DNA of 28,256 bases from Pseudomonas sp. UBA5782 (GTDB lineage: Bacteria; Pseudomonadota; Gammaproteobacteria; Pseudomonadales; Pseudomonadaceae): NCBI GenBank assembly GCA_002418465.1, contig DIEE01000197.1, positions 5,363-33,618 of the forward strand, read 5' to 3'. Under the pieces are notes generated by a model. It was not told the origin of the DNA, ran no database searches, and saw only the letters and a program-made list of their open reading frames with translations. The position numbers and the translations under genes were made by a program. This document shows, piece by piece, positions 7,465 through 15,566 of this stretch; within the stretch, counting starts at the first letter, position 1; each line of letters starts with the position of its first letter.

Positions 7465-10044
7465 ATGGCAAAGCAAAACAAGGATCTTTCGGCGCACACG
7501 CCGATGATGCAGCAGTATTGGTCGCTGAAAAATCAGCACCCCGACCAACTGATGTTCTACCGTATGGGCGACTTCTACGAGATCTTCTACGAAGACGCGA
7601 AGAAGGCCGCCAAGCTGCTCGACATCACCCTCACCGCGCGCGGCCAGTCCGCCGGCCAGGCGATTCCGATGTGCGGCATCCCGCATCACTCCGCCGAAGG
7701 CTATTTGGCCAAGCTGGTCAAGCTCGGCGAGTCGGTGGTGATCTGCGAGCAGATCGGCGATCCGGCGACCAGCAAGGGCCCGGTGGAACGCCAGGTGGTA
7801 CGCATCATCACGCCGGGCACCATCAGCGACGAGGCGCTGCTCGACGAGCGCCGCGACAACCTGCTGATGGCGGTGCTCGGCGACGAACGCCTGTTCGGCC
7901 TGGCGGTGCTGGATATTTCCAGTGGCCGCTTCAGCGTCCAGGAGATCGCCGGCTGGGAGAATCTGCTGGCCGAACTGGACCGCCTGAGCCCGGCCGAGCT
8001 GCTGATCCCCGACGACTGGCCACAGGGCCTGCCTGCCGAGAAACGCCGCGGTTCGCGCCGCCGCGCGCCCTGGGACTTCGACCGCGACTCGGCCTTCAAG
8101 AGCCTCTGCCAGCAATTCGCCACCCAGGACCTGAAGGGCTTCGGCTGCGAGAACCTGACCCTGGCCATCGGCGCCGCCGGCTGCCTGCTCGGCTACGCCA
8201 AGGAAACCCAGCGTACCGCCCTGCCGCACCTGCGCAGCCTGCGCCACGAGCGGCTCGACGATACGGTGATCCTCGACGGCGCCAGCCGCCGCAACCTGGA
8301 ACTGGACACCAACCTCGCCGGCGGCCGCGACAACACCCTGCAATCGGTGATGGACCGCTGCCAGACCGCCATGGGCAGCCGCCTGCTGACCCGCTGGCTG
8401 AACCGTCCGCTACGCGACCGCACTGTGCTCGAGGCCCGTCAGGACTCGATCACCTGCCTGCTGGAACGCTATCGCTTCGAGCAGTTGCAACCGCAGCTCA
8501 AGGAGATCGGCGACGTCGAGCGAATTCTCGCCCGCATCGGCCTGCGCAACGCCCGCCCGCGCGACCTGGCGCGCCTGCGCGACGCCCTCAGCGCGCTGCC
8601 GGAACTGCAGAACGGCATGCAGGACCTGGTCGCCGAGCACCTGTTGCAACTGGCGCAGAGCATCCGTACCTACCCGGAACTGGCCGACCTGCTGCAACGC
8701 GCGATCATCGACAACCCGCCGGCGGTGATCCGCGACGGCGGCGTACTGAAAACCGGCTACGACGCCGAACTGGACGAGTTGCTCTCGCTCAGCGAGAACG
8801 CCGGGCAGTTCCTCATGGACCTGGAAACCCGCGAGAAGGCGCGTACCGGCCTGCCCAACCTGAAGGTCGGTTACAACCGCGTGCACGGCTACTTCATCGA
8901 GCTGCCGAGCAAGCAGGCGGAATCGGCGCCGGCCGACTACATCCGCCGGCAGACGCTGAAAGGCGCCGAGCGCTTCATCACCCCGGAACTCAAGGCCTTC
9001 GAGGACAAGGCGCTGTCGGCCAAGAGCCGCGCGCTGGCCCGCGAGAAGTTGCTCTACGAGGAACTGCTGGAGCTGCTCATCGAGCAACTGGCACCGCTGC
9101 AGGACACTGCCGCCGCGCTGGCCGAACTCGACGTGCTGAGCAACCTCGCCGAACGCTCGCTTAACCTCGACCTGAACCGCCCGCGCTTCGTCGACGAACC
9201 CTGCATGCGCATCGAGCAGGGCCGCCACCCGGTGGTCGAGCAGGTGCTGGAAACGCCCTTCGTCGCCAATGACCTCTCGCTCGACAACGGCACCCGCATG
9301 CTGGTGATCACCGGCCCGAACATGGGCGGTAAATCGACCTACATGCGGCAAACGGCGCTGATCGTGCTGCTCGCGCACATTGGCAGCTTCGTTCCGGCGG
9401 CACGCTGCGAGCTGTCGCTGGTGGACCGCATCTTCACCCGCATCGGCTCCTCGGACGACCTCGCTGGCGGCCGCTCGACCTTCATGGTGGAGATGAGCGA
9501 AACCGCCAACATCCTGCACAACGCCACCGACCGCAGCCTGGTGCTGATGGACGAAGTCGGTCGCGGTACCAGCACGTTCGACGGCCTCTCGCTGGCCTGG
9601 GCGGCGGCCGAGCACCTGGCTCGGCTGCGCGCCTACACGCTGTTCGCCACCCACTATTTCGAGCTGACGGTGCTGCCGGAAAGCGAGCCGGTGGTCGCCA
9701 ACGTCCACCTCAACGCCACCGAGCACAACGAGCGGATCGTCTTCCTGCACCACGTTTTGCCCGGCCCGGCCAGCCAGAGCTACGGTCTGGCGGTGGCGCA
9801 ACTGGCGGGTGTTCCGGGGGATGTGATCAAGCGTGCGAAGGAACATCTGGCGCGTCTTGAAGTGACCAGCCTGCCGCACGAAGCCCCGCGCCAGGAGCCC
9901 GGAAAGCCGATGGCGCCGATGCAGAACGACCTGTTCGCCAGCCTGCCGCACCCGATTCTCGACGAGTTGGCAAAGATCAATCCGGACGAACTGACACCGC
10001 GGCATGCTATGCAACTGTTATATGAATGGAAGCAGCGACTCTAA
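7465..10044 (+). CDS. mutS: DNA mismatch repair protein MutS
   Basis: MutS is the mismatch sensor of methyl-independent or MutL-directed repair. The 859-residue protein aligns along its length with Pseudomonas MutS (about 855). The mismatch-reading Phe-x-Glu is at residues 37-39 (GDFYE), Walker A GPNMGGKST at 617-625, followed by the signature region STFMVEMSETANIL and LMDEVGRGTSTFDG (Walker B). Near the end QNDLF (about 820-824) matches the beta-clamp binding motif known for MutS. The start is placed at ATG 7465 because similarity to the family begins with DLSAHTPMMQQYW; the frame is open upstream to 7384, but that part is unlike MutS. The ribosome site is weak. The 182 bases before it hold no supported gene. 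Confidence 0.98.
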   Translation: MAKQNKDLSAHTPMMQQYWSLKNQHPDQLMFYRMGDFYEIFYEDAKKAAKLLDITLTARGQSAGQAIPMCGIPHHSAEGYLAKLVKLGESVVICEQIGDPATSKGPVERQVVRIITPGTISDEALLDERRDNLLMAVLGDERLFGLAVLDISSGRFSVQEIAGWENLLAELDRLSPAELLIPDDWPQGLPAEKRRGSRRRAPWDFDRDSAFKSLCQQFATQDLKGFGCENLTLAIGAAGCLLGYAKETQRTALPHLRSLRHERLDDTVILDGASRRNLELDTNLAGGRDNTLQSVMDRCQTAMGSRLLTRWLNRPLRDRTVLEARQDSITCLLERYRFEQLQPQLKEIGDVERILARIGLRNARPRDLARLRDALSALPELQNGMQDLVAEHLLQLAQSIRTYPELADLLQRAIIDNPPAVIRDGGVLKTGYDAELDELLSLSENAGQFLMDLETREKARTGLPNLKVGYNRVHGYFIELPSKQAESAPADYIRRQTLKGAERFITPELKAFEDKALSAKSRALAREKLLYEELLELLIEQLAPLQDTAAALAELDVLSNLAERSLNLDLNRPRFVDEPCMRIEQGRHPVVEQVLETPFVANDLSLDNGTRMLVITGPNMGGKSTYMRQTALIVLLAHIGSFVPAARCELSLVDRIFTRIGSSDDLAGGRSTFMVEMSETANILHNATDRSLVLMDEVGRGTSTFDGLSLAWAAAEHLARLRAYTLFATHYFELTVLPESEPVVANVHLNATEHNERIVFLHHVLPGPASQSYGLAVAQLAGVPGDVIKRAKEHLARLEVTSLPHEAPRQEPGKPMAPMQNDLFASLPHPILDELAKINPDELTPRHAMQLLYEWKQRL

Positions 10045-10179
10045 CGGCAAACCGTGCAAGCTGTTAGAATCCCGCGCGCTTTAGGATCGCCCGGCACCCA
10101 GCCTGAGCCGAGGCCATCACTTATCGAGCTGCAACGTCCCGCGAGAGGGCCGCAGCCGTAGTCTGAGGAGAGAACCTGA

Positions 10180-10503
10180 ATGACCTTCGTCGTCACCGAC
10201 AATTGCATCAAATGCAAATACACCGACTGTGTGGAAGTCTGTCCGGTGGACTGCTTTTACGAAGGTCCGAACTTCCTGGTGATCCACCCGGACGAGTGCA
10301 TCGACTGCGCCCTGTGCGAACCGGAATGCCCGGCCCAGGCGATCTTCTCCGAAGATGAAATCCCGGACGGCATGCAGCAGTTCATCGAGTTGAATACCGA
10401 GCTGGCGGAAATCTGGCCGAACATCACCGAGAAGAAAGACGCGATGCCCGATGCCGAAGAGTGGGACGGCGTGAAGGACAAGCTCCAGCACCTCGAGCGC
10501 TGA
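10180..10503 (+). CDS. fdxA: 7Fe ferredoxin FdxA
   Basis: This 107-residue cytoplasmic electron carrier resembles Azotobacter vinelandii ferredoxin I and carries one [3Fe-4S] and one [4Fe-4S] cluster. Nine cysteines are visible. By homology Cys9, Cys17 and Cys50 bind the 3Fe cluster and Cys21, Cys40, Cys43 and Cys46 the 4Fe cluster, leaving Cys12 and Cys25 free. The acidic C-terminal extension after residue 58 is typical of this type. ATG 10180 is preceded by GAGGAGAG. It follows mutS by 135 bases on the same strand, the usual Pseudomonas arrangement, and is followed by an intrinsic terminator. Its electron partners are not shown by the context. Confidence 0.97.
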   Translation: MTFVVTDNCIKCKYTDCVEVCPVDCFYEGPNFLVIHPDECIDCALCEPECPAQAIFSEDEIPDGMQQFIELNTELAEIWPNITEKKDAMPDAEEWDGVKDKLQHLER

Positions 10504-10520
10504 CAGCTCTGCCAGCAAAA

Positions 10521-10547
10521 AGGCCCGCTCTAGGCGGGCTTTTTTTA
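10521..10547 (+). terminator. Intrinsic terminator of fdxA
   Basis: A GC-rich stem GCCCGC (10523-10528) pairs with GCGGGC (10534-10539) around a five-base loop and is followed by a run of seven T on the plus strand. It lies about 20 bases after the fdxA stop. Preceding A residues give it some capacity in the opposite direction as well, where rsmZ transcription arrives. Confidence 0.9.
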
Positions 10548-10580
10548 TTGATCCGGGAACGCCGGCACTTTTCTGCGGGC

Positions 10581-10609
10581 AAAAAAAAGGGGCGGGTTTG
10601 ACCCCGCCC
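10581..10609 (-). terminator. Intrinsic terminator of rsmZ
   Basis: On the minus strand a seven-pair stem (10603-10609 with 10590-10596, loop of six) is followed by eight T at 10581-10588. This is the expected Rho-independent end of RsmZ. Confidence 0.9.
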
Positions 10610-10716
10610 ACTTTTGTCCCTAGTCCCTGCTTCTCCACCATCATCCTGATGCCTCGCGATCCTGCGAGTGTCCTGGTCAGTTTCCCTACCAACCTGCGCT
10701 CTGTTCCTTGAGCACG
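10581..10716 (-). ncRNA. rsmZ: Regulatory RNA RsmZ
   Basis: RsmZ is the Gac/Rsm small RNA that sequesters the translational repressor RsmA (CsrA family). I recognise it from its place between fdxA and rpoS and from structure. The minus-strand transcript of about 130 bases carries eight GGA motifs, several in hairpin loops: GCUC-AAGGAACA-GAGC near the 5' end, CUCGC-AGGAUC-GCGAG in the middle and CAUC-AGGAU-GAUG after it. It ends with a stem GGGCGGG/CCCGCCC (10590-10596 with 10603-10609) followed by eight U. A TATGAT -10 and a TTGCCG -35 set the start near 10716. A GacA-type site lies about 180 bases upstream. Ends are accurate to a few bases only. Confidence 0.93.
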
Positions 10717-10722
10717 GGAGCG

Positions 10723-10750
10723 ATCATAGCGTGCCGTGGGACAACGGCAA
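10723..10750 (-). promoter_or_regulatory. rsmZ core promoter (sigma70 type)
   Basis: On the minus strand the -35 like TTGCCG (10745-10750) and the -10 TATGAT (10723-10728) are separated by 16 bases. Transcription would begin at about 10715-10717, just ahead of the first GGA hairpin. The promoter depends on GacA in known pseudomonads; the activator site lies well upstream at 10889-10906. Confidence 0.85.
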
Positions 10751-10888
10751 TGCGCTCAATATCCCAAATCCTTATCGAAATATGCTCTCATCTAAAAATA
10801 AAATATATTAAAAACAGTAAGTTACCTTTTTAGCGATGCGCTATTTCCATTCTTGACCTACCTAATTGACTGCTTTCGCTTACACCTA

Positions 10889-10906
10889 TGTAAGAGAATG
10901 CTTACA
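10889..10906 (-). promoter_or_regulatory. GacA upstream activating sequence of rsmZ
   Basis: TGTAAGAGAATGCTTACA is an exact match to the palindrome TGTAAG-N6-CTTACA bound by phosphorylated GacA. Its centre lies about 181 bases before the inferred rsmZ start, the distance reported for rsmZ in other pseudomonads. The bases between (about 10751-10850) are very AT-rich for this genome, in line with the known binding of H-NS-like MvaT/MvaU in that linker. The site sits between the rpoS terminator and the rsmZ promoter and points to rsmZ rather than to rpoS. Confidence 0.93.
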
Positions 10907-10914
10907 AGCAGTCA

Positions 10915-10946
10915 CAAAAAACCCGACTCAGTGTCGGGTCTTTTTT
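10915..10946 (-). terminator. Intrinsic terminator of rpoS
   Basis: ACCCGAC (10921-10927) pairs with GTCGGGT (10933-10939) around a five-base loop. On the minus strand it is followed by six T, about 12 bases after the rpoS stop. T residues on the plus side (10941-10946) make it symmetric, so it could also stop plus-strand transcription. Confidence 0.9.
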
Positions 10947-10957
10947 ACGTTTATGGA

Positions 10958-11950
10958 CTACTGGAACAAGGCATCGCTGGAAAGCCCGTTCTTTTCCAGG
11001 ATTTCACGCAGGCGCTTGAGTGCCTCGACCTGGATCTGCCGCACACGCTCACGGGTCAGGCCGATCTCCTGGCCGACCTCTTCCAGCGTGCAGCTTTCAT
11101 GGCCGCGCAGGCCGAAGCGACGGACCACCACTTCGCGCTGCTTGTCGGTGAGGTCGGACAGCCACTGATCGATGCTCTGCGAGAGGTCGTCGTCCTGCAG
11201 CAGATCGCAGGGGTCGGAGGGGCGGTCGTCGGTCAGGGTATCGAGCAGGGTCTTGTCGGAATCCGGGCCGAGCGACACGTCCACCGAAGTCACCCGCTCG
11301 TTGAGACCGAGCATGCGCTTGACCTCGGAAACCGGCTTCTCGAGCAGCCCGGCGATTTCCTCGGCAGACGGCTCGTGATCGAGCTTCTGCGTCAGCTCCC
11401 GCGCCGCGCGCAGGTAGACGTTGAGTTCCTTGACCACATGGATCGGCAGGCGAATGGTGCGCGTCTGGTTCATGATCGCGCGCTCGATGGTCTGCCGAAT
11501 CCACCAGGTGGCGTAGGTGGAAAAACGGAAGCCGCGCTCGGGATCGAATTTCTCGACCGCGCGGATCAGGCCAAGGTTGCCCTCCTCGATCAGATCGAGC
11601 AGCGACAGTCCGCGGTTGACGTAGCGGCGAGCGATCTTCACCACCAGGCGCAAATTGCTCTCGATCATGCGCTTGCGCCCCGCCGGGTCGCCACTTTGCG
11701 AGAGGCGCGCAAAATGCACTTCTTCAGCGGGAGTCAGGAGAGGAGAGAAACCGATTTCGTTGAGGTAGAGCTGAGTGGCGTCCAGCGCCCGTGTGTAGTC
11801 GATGTACTTGTGCTGCTTGGCGGCGGCCGCTTTCGATCTGGTTGGTTTGTCAGGTTCATCGTGTGATGCCTCGCCTAGAACCAGAGCCGATTCCATAAGC
11901 AACACGTCTTCGTCGACATCAAACCCGGTGGCTTCTTCGTTGAGCGCCAT
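10958..11950 (-). CDS. rpoS: RNA polymerase sigma factor RpoS (sigma38)
   Basis: RpoS directs RNA polymerase to stationary-phase and general stress promoters. The 330-residue product has a short variable N-terminus (to about 45), region 1.2 (DATQLYLNEIGFSPLLTPAEE), region 2 (NLRLVVKIARRYVNRGLSLL through FSTYATWWIRQTIERAI), region 3, and region 4 with TLEEVGQEIGLTRERVRQIQ. The start is set at ATG 11950 (MALNEEATGF) because family similarity begins there and AAGGACA precedes it; the frame is open to 11992. It follows nlpD by 94 bases on the same strand, and its main promoter appears to lie inside nlpD. A terminator follows, then the rsmZ control region. Confidence 0.98.
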   Translation of the reverse strand: MALNEEATGFDVDEDVLLMESALVLGEASHDEPDKPTRSKAAAAKQHKYIDYTRALDATQLYLNEIGFSPLLTPAEEVHFARLSQSGDPAGRKRMIESNLRLVVKIARRYVNRGLSLLDLIEEGNLGLIRAVEKFDPERGFRFSTYATWWIRQTIERAIMNQTRTIRLPIHVVKELNVYLRAARELTQKLDHEPSAEEIAGLLEKPVSEVKRMLGLNERVTSVDVSLGPDSDKTLLDTLTDDRPSDPCDLLQDDDLSQSIDQWLSDLTDKQREVVVRRFGLRGHESCTLEEVGQEIGLTRERVRQIQVEALKRLREILEKNGLSSDALFQ

Positions 11951-12044
11951 TCTTGTTGTCCTTCTGCTGAGTTCGACAATGAGTCCGGCCACCTTTTCCG
12001 TGGTGTGCCCGAATCCATTCAGTTCCGCAGGAAGTACTTACAGA

Positions 12045-12905
12045 TCACCGACGCGGCAAATATTGCAGAGGATCGACTGGCTTGCCCTGACGGCGAATCT
12101 CGAAGTGGAGCTTCACTCGATCAGTTCCGGTGGATCCCATCTCGGCAACGGTTTGCCCGGCCTTGACCTGCTCTCCCTCCCGCACCAAGAGCCTACGGTT
12201 GTGTCCGTAAGCGCTCACATAGGTATCACTATGTTTGATGATCACCAACTCGCCGTAACCCCGCAGACCACTGCCGGCGTACACCACAGAACCATCAGAC
12301 GCAGCCAAAACAGGCTGGCCCAATTCACCTGCTATATCAATTCCTTTATTCAAACTCCCGTTTGAGGAGAATTTGCCGATCAAAGTCCCGCTGGCAGGCC
12401 ATGCCCAGCCGCTTGGAGATCGCTCGACGGACTGCACCGGCGTGTTAGCCACGGTCGGTGGAACCGGCTTGGCCGCGGGTGTCTGGCTGCCGGTCACGGG
12501 CTGCGGAACTACCAGCACCGGAGCGCTCGGCGTAGGCATGGTGGTGACTACCGGGGTGTTCGAGCTGGCGACGGTGGTCGGCGTGACGGGCTGGTTGGCG
12601 CCGCCGAAGCGGATCTTCTGCCCCGGACGGATGACATACGGCGGCGGGATGCCGTTGCGCGCGGCCAGGGCTTTCCAGTCCCAGCCATAGCGAAAGGCGA
12701 TGGAAAACAGGGTGTCGCCGCGCTGTACGGTGTACTGCCCGCTGGTAACCGGCTGTCGGGAACTGCCACCGCCGTTCTTGTTGCGGTCGACCACCTGCAC
12801 CCCGCCCGACGACGAACTGGCGCAACCGCCGAGCAGCACGCCGATCAGCAGACCACCGAGCGCGCACAAACCTGCACGCCTGAACCGGCTGACATCAACC
12901 CTCAC
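12045..12905 (-). CDS. nlpD: LysM/M23-domain lipoprotein NlpD
   Basis: This is an outer-membrane lipoprotein of the LytM factor group that activates periplasmic amidases (AmiC type) at the division site. The N-terminus has a hydrophobic segment and lipobox LLGGC, then a serine-rich linker, a LysM domain (GQYTVQRGDTLFSIAFRYGW to RPGQKIRFG), a long Pro/Thr/Val-rich linker and a C-terminal M23 domain. The M23 metal site is degenerate: NKGID replaces the expected HxGxD, so it should be a regulator and not a hydrolase. I place the start at GTG 12905, with GGGAG six bases ahead, giving 286 residues; an ATG in frame at 12995 would put a charged extension before the signal peptide. The rpoS promoter lies within its 3' part. 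Confidence 0.92.
   Translation of the reverse strand: MRVDVSRFRRAGLCALGGLLIGVLLGGCASSSSGGVQVVDRNKNGGGSSRQPVTSGQYTVQRGDTLFSIAFRYGWDWKALAARNGIPPPYVIRPGQKIRFGGANQPVTPTTVASSNTPVVTTMPTPSAPVLVVPQPVTGSQTPAAKPVPPTVANTPVQSVERSPSGWAWPASGTLIGKFSSNGSLNKGIDIAGELGQPVLAASDGSVVYAGSGLRGYGELVIIKHSDTYVSAYGHNRRLLVREGEQVKAGQTVAEMGSTGTDRVKLHFEIRRQGKPVDPLQYLPRR
12331..12364 (-). promoter_or_regulatory. rpoS promoter inside nlpD with PsrA box
   Basis: CAAACTCCCGTTTG (12351-12364) matches the PsrA operator form CAAAC-N4-GTTTG. On the minus strand an extended -10, TGATATAGC (TATAGC at 12331-12336), follows; no good -35 is seen, as expected for an activated promoter. Transcription would start near 12324, about 374 bases before the rpoS ATG. 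In P. aeruginosa and P. putida the PsrA-dependent rpoS start is known to lie about 370 bases upstream within nlpD, so both the motif and the distance agree. Confidence 0.85.
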
Positions 12906-13093
12906 CCGATACTCCCGTTGCGTAGCCGCCGGCTGCCGCTCGACCGCGCGATCGCATGAGCGCCGATGGAGAAAGGAGTCGACAGCAGACCGCAACCGGC
13001 ACTGACGCCTGGGGCGGGGAGAAACGAAGCGGAATCCGAGGGACTGCCTCGATGAAGCGGAAAAGCGTTATCCATGGATCCTTCCAGAGCGAA

Positions 13094-13771
13094 TCAGGCC
13101 AGTGGGCCGTTCAACAGCGGAACGAAGCGCACCGCATCCAGTACATGGCGGGAGAAACCGTTGTCCTCGCGGACGATGAGCATCAGTTGCTGGACGTCGC
13201 CCGCACCGACCGGGATCACCAGTCGCCCACCCGGCGCCAGCTGGTCGAGCAGCGCCTGAGGTACGTCGGCGGCGGCCGCGGTGACGATGATGCCGTTGTA
13301 CGGCGCCAGCGCCGGCCAGCCTTCCCAGCCATCTCCCCAGCGAAAGACCACGTTGCGCAACTTGAGTTCGACCAGGCGCTCCTTGGCGCGGTCCTGCAGC
13401 GTCTGGATTCGCTCCACCGAGAACACCCGCTCGACCAGTTGCGCGAGCACGGCGGTCTGGTAGCCGGAACCGGTGCCGATCTCCAGGACCTTGTCCAGCG
13501 GGCCGGCGGCGAGCAGCAACTCGGTCATTCGGCCGACCATGAACGGCTGCGAAATGGTCTGGTTGTGGCCGATCGGCAGCGCGGTGTCTTCATAGGCACG
13601 GTGCGCCAGGGCCTCGTCGACGAACAGGTGGCGCGGCGTGCGGCGGATCACTTCGAGCACATGGGGGTTGGACAGTCCTTCCTCGTACAGCCGCTGGATC
13701 AGCCGGTCACGGGTACGCTGGGAGGTCATGCCGGTGCCGCGATGGATGATGTCGTCGTGTTCGCGCTTCAT
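13094..13771 (-). CDS. pcm: Protein-L-isoaspartate O-methyltransferase
   Basis: This SAM-dependent cytoplasmic enzyme repairs age-damaged proteins by methylating L-isoaspartyl residues. Its 225 residues show PIGHNQTISQPFMVGRMTEL, the SAM motif EIGTGSGY at about 97-104 and the later AAADVPQALLDQLAPGGRLV block. I favour ATG 13771: its ATGA overlaps the surE stop and GGAGGGG lies ahead of it. An internal ATG at 13729 (MTSQRT) would give the 211-residue form I recall as annotated in P. aeruginosa, but has no ribosome site. With surE upstream and nlpD/rpoS downstream it belongs to a stationary-phase survival cluster. Confidence 0.95.
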   Translation of the reverse strand: MKREHDDIIHRGTGMTSQRTRDRLIQRLYEEGLSNPHVLEVIRRTPRHLFVDEALAHRAYEDTALPIGHNQTISQPFMVGRMTELLLAAGPLDKVLEIGTGSGYQTAVLAQLVERVFSVERIQTLQDRAKERLVELKLRNVVFRWGDGWEGWPALAPYNGIIVTAAAADVPQALLDQLAPGGRLVIPVGAGDVQQLMLIVREDNGFSRHVLDAVRFVPLLNGPLA

Positions 13772-14520
13772 CGCAGCAGCCCCTCCAGCCAGCCGTCGAG
13801 CCCCTTGAAAGCCTCGTGGAAGGTACGGTCCAGCTGCAACGGCGTGATCGACACGTAACCCTGCATCACGGCATGGAAATCGGTGCCCGGCCCGCCGTCC
13901 TCGGCCTCTCCGGAAACCGAAATCCAGTAGCCCTCCTTGCCGCGCGGATTCACCTGTTTCACCGGCGGCTTGGCGCGGGCGCGGTGGCCGAGGCGGGTTA
14001 GCTGGATGCCGCGGATCTGCTCCAGCGGCAGGTCAGGGATGTTCACGCTAAGCACCGTACGCGGCGGCAGGTCCAGCGTGCGATGCTGCTCCACCAGGCG
14101 TCGGGCGATGAAGGCCGCGGCGGGCAGGTTGTCCGGACGCCGTGAGACCAGCGAGAAGGCGAAGGCCGGGCTGCCGGCGAAACGTCCTTCGATGGCGGCG
14201 GCAACGGTGCCCGAATAGAGCACGTCGTCGCCCAGGTTGGCGCCTAGGTTGATACCCGAGACGACCATGTCCGGCACCTCGGCGAGCAGGCCGTTGAGGC
14301 CGAGGTGCACGCAGTCGGTGGGCGAGCCGTTGAGGCCGATGAAGCCGTTTGGCATGACGATGGGATGCAGCGGACGATCAAGGGTCAGCGCGCTGCTGGC
14401 GCCGCTCATGTCCTGGATCGGTGCGACCACCGAGCAGGCGGCGAAATCCGACAACGCGCCATACAGCGCGGCGAGGCCGGGCGCATAAACCCCGTCGTCG
14501 TTGGCGATCAGAATACGCAT
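13768..14520 (-). CDS. surE: 5'/3'-nucleotidase SurE
   Basis: SurE is a metal-dependent nucleotidase and exopolyphosphatase linked to stationary-phase survival. The 250-residue product opens with MRILIANDDGVYAPG, where the paired Asp8-Asp9 bind the metal, and has DMSGASSALT, GSPTDCVHLGL and VSGINLGANLGDDVLYSGT, all typical of the family. The start at 14520 overlaps the truD stop by one base (TAATG), indicating translational coupling; the frame is open to 14586 but that part overlaps truD. It overlaps pcm at its own stop. Confidence 0.97.
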   Translation of the reverse strand: MRILIANDDGVYAPGLAALYGALSDFAACSVVAPIQDMSGASSALTLDRPLHPIVMPNGFIGLNGSPTDCVHLGLNGLLAEVPDMVVSGINLGANLGDDVLYSGTVAAAIEGRFAGSPAFAFSLVSRRPDNLPAAAFIARRLVEQHRTLDLPPRTVLSVNIPDLPLEQIRGIQLTRLGHRARAKPPVKQVNPRGKEGYWISVSGEAEDGGPGTDFHAVMQGYVSITPLQLDRTFHEAFKGLDGWLEGLLR

Positions 14521-15566
14521 TAGAGGTCCGTCTGCCCTGCCGGCGAGAGATCGACGATCTCGCGCACCACGGCGGTGGCGAAGCATCCAGCCGGCAGGAC
14601 GAATTCGAGTTGCAGAATGTCAGGCCGGGGATAATGCCATGCCAGGCCGCCGATGGGGAGGCGCAGGATTCGCCGTTCGTGCGCCATACCCGCATTCGCC
14701 AGCCACTCGCACAGCGCCGCCTCGCTCTGCCCCACCCCGTTCTCCAGCGCCTGCACGGCCGCGGCGGCCGGCGATTCGCCCTTGCCCCAGAGCGCGCCGG
14801 TGGGATGCAGGTCGAGAATCGCCAGGCACGGGTCGCTGCATTCCGCCTCGCCGGCCGGGAAGAAACTGCGGCTGTCGGTGAAAGCGAGCAGGTCACCGAC
14901 CAGCGCCTGGTTCCAGTTGCCGGCCGCGACGCGCTCGGCCACGACGCGGTTGAACAGGTAGCTGCGCGCCGCCGAAAGCATCCGCGAGCGCAGGTTGCGC
15001 TGTTCGGGCAGCTCGCCACGCCCGGCGAACTCACGGGCACCGGCCAAGTTGCCGCCCTCATGGCCGAAACGCTGCAGGCCGAAGTAGTTCGGCACGCCCC
15101 CAGCGGCGATGCGCTGCAGGCGCTGTTCCAGTGCCTCGCGGTCGGCATCCAGGGCGGTCAGGCGCAGGGTGAAGCCGTTGGCGGCGTGCGCGCCACGCTG
15201 CAATTTGCGCTTGTGACGGGCCGGCTTGAGGATGCGCAGGCTGTCGTTCTCCGCGGCGCTCAGGTCGGGGTCGGACTTGCCCGGCAGGTGCAGGCTGAAC
15301 CATTGGCGGGTCAGTGCCTGGCGGTCCTTGAGGCCGGCGTAGCTGATCATCTTCAGCGGGACGCCGGCAGCCTTGGCGATGCGCCGGGCCGCTTCCTCGG
15401 TATTCAGACCACGCTTTTCCACCCACAGCCAGAGGTGCTCGCCCTCGCCCGCCAAGGGAATGTCGAGCACTTCGTCGACCTGGAAATCCTCGGCGGTTTC
15501 CTTGAGCACGGCACGCCCGCAGGGTCCGCCGTGGGCACGCGGGCCCAGCAGTTGGAGTTCGTTCAT
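14520..15566 (-). CDS. truD: tRNA pseudouridine(13) synthase TruD
   Basis: TruD converts uridine 13 of certain tRNAs (notably tRNA-Glu) to pseudouridine. Its 348 residues have the usual length, with the catalytic aspartate in GLKDR at about 78-82 (Asp81), followed by the family pattern QWFSLHLPGK and, later, GGVPNYFGLQRFGHEGGNL. The gene overlaps ispF by four bases upstream and surE by one base downstream, so the chain ispF-truD-surE-pcm is very probably one transcript. ATG 15566 lies within the ispF end. Confidence 0.97.
   Translation of the reverse strand: MNELQLLGPRAHGGPCGRAVLKETAEDFQVDEVLDIPLAGEGEHLWLWVEKRGLNTEEAARRIAKAAGVPLKMISYAGLKDRQALTRQWFSLHLPGKSDPDLSAAENDSLRILKPARHKRKLQRGAHAANGFTLRLTALDADREALEQRLQRIAAGGVPNYFGLQRFGHEGGNLAGAREFAGRGELPEQRNLRSRMLSAARSYLFNRVVAERVAAGNWNQALVGDLLAFTDSRSFFPAGEAECSDPCLAILDLHPTGALWGKGESPAAAAVQALENGVGQSEAALCEWLANAGMAHERRILRLPIGGLAWHYPRPDILQLEFVLPAGCFATAVVREIVDLSPAGQTDL

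Noticed and set aside
7347..9164. 605-codon plus-strand open frame inside mutS
   Set aside because: It is the overlapping alternative frame of mutS, rich in Arg, Pro and Ala, with no recognised domain.
10915..10946. rpoS terminator read as part of rsmZ control
   Set aside because: The hairpin with T run just after the rpoS stop is fully explained as the rpoS terminator; the GacA site is a separate, adjacent element.
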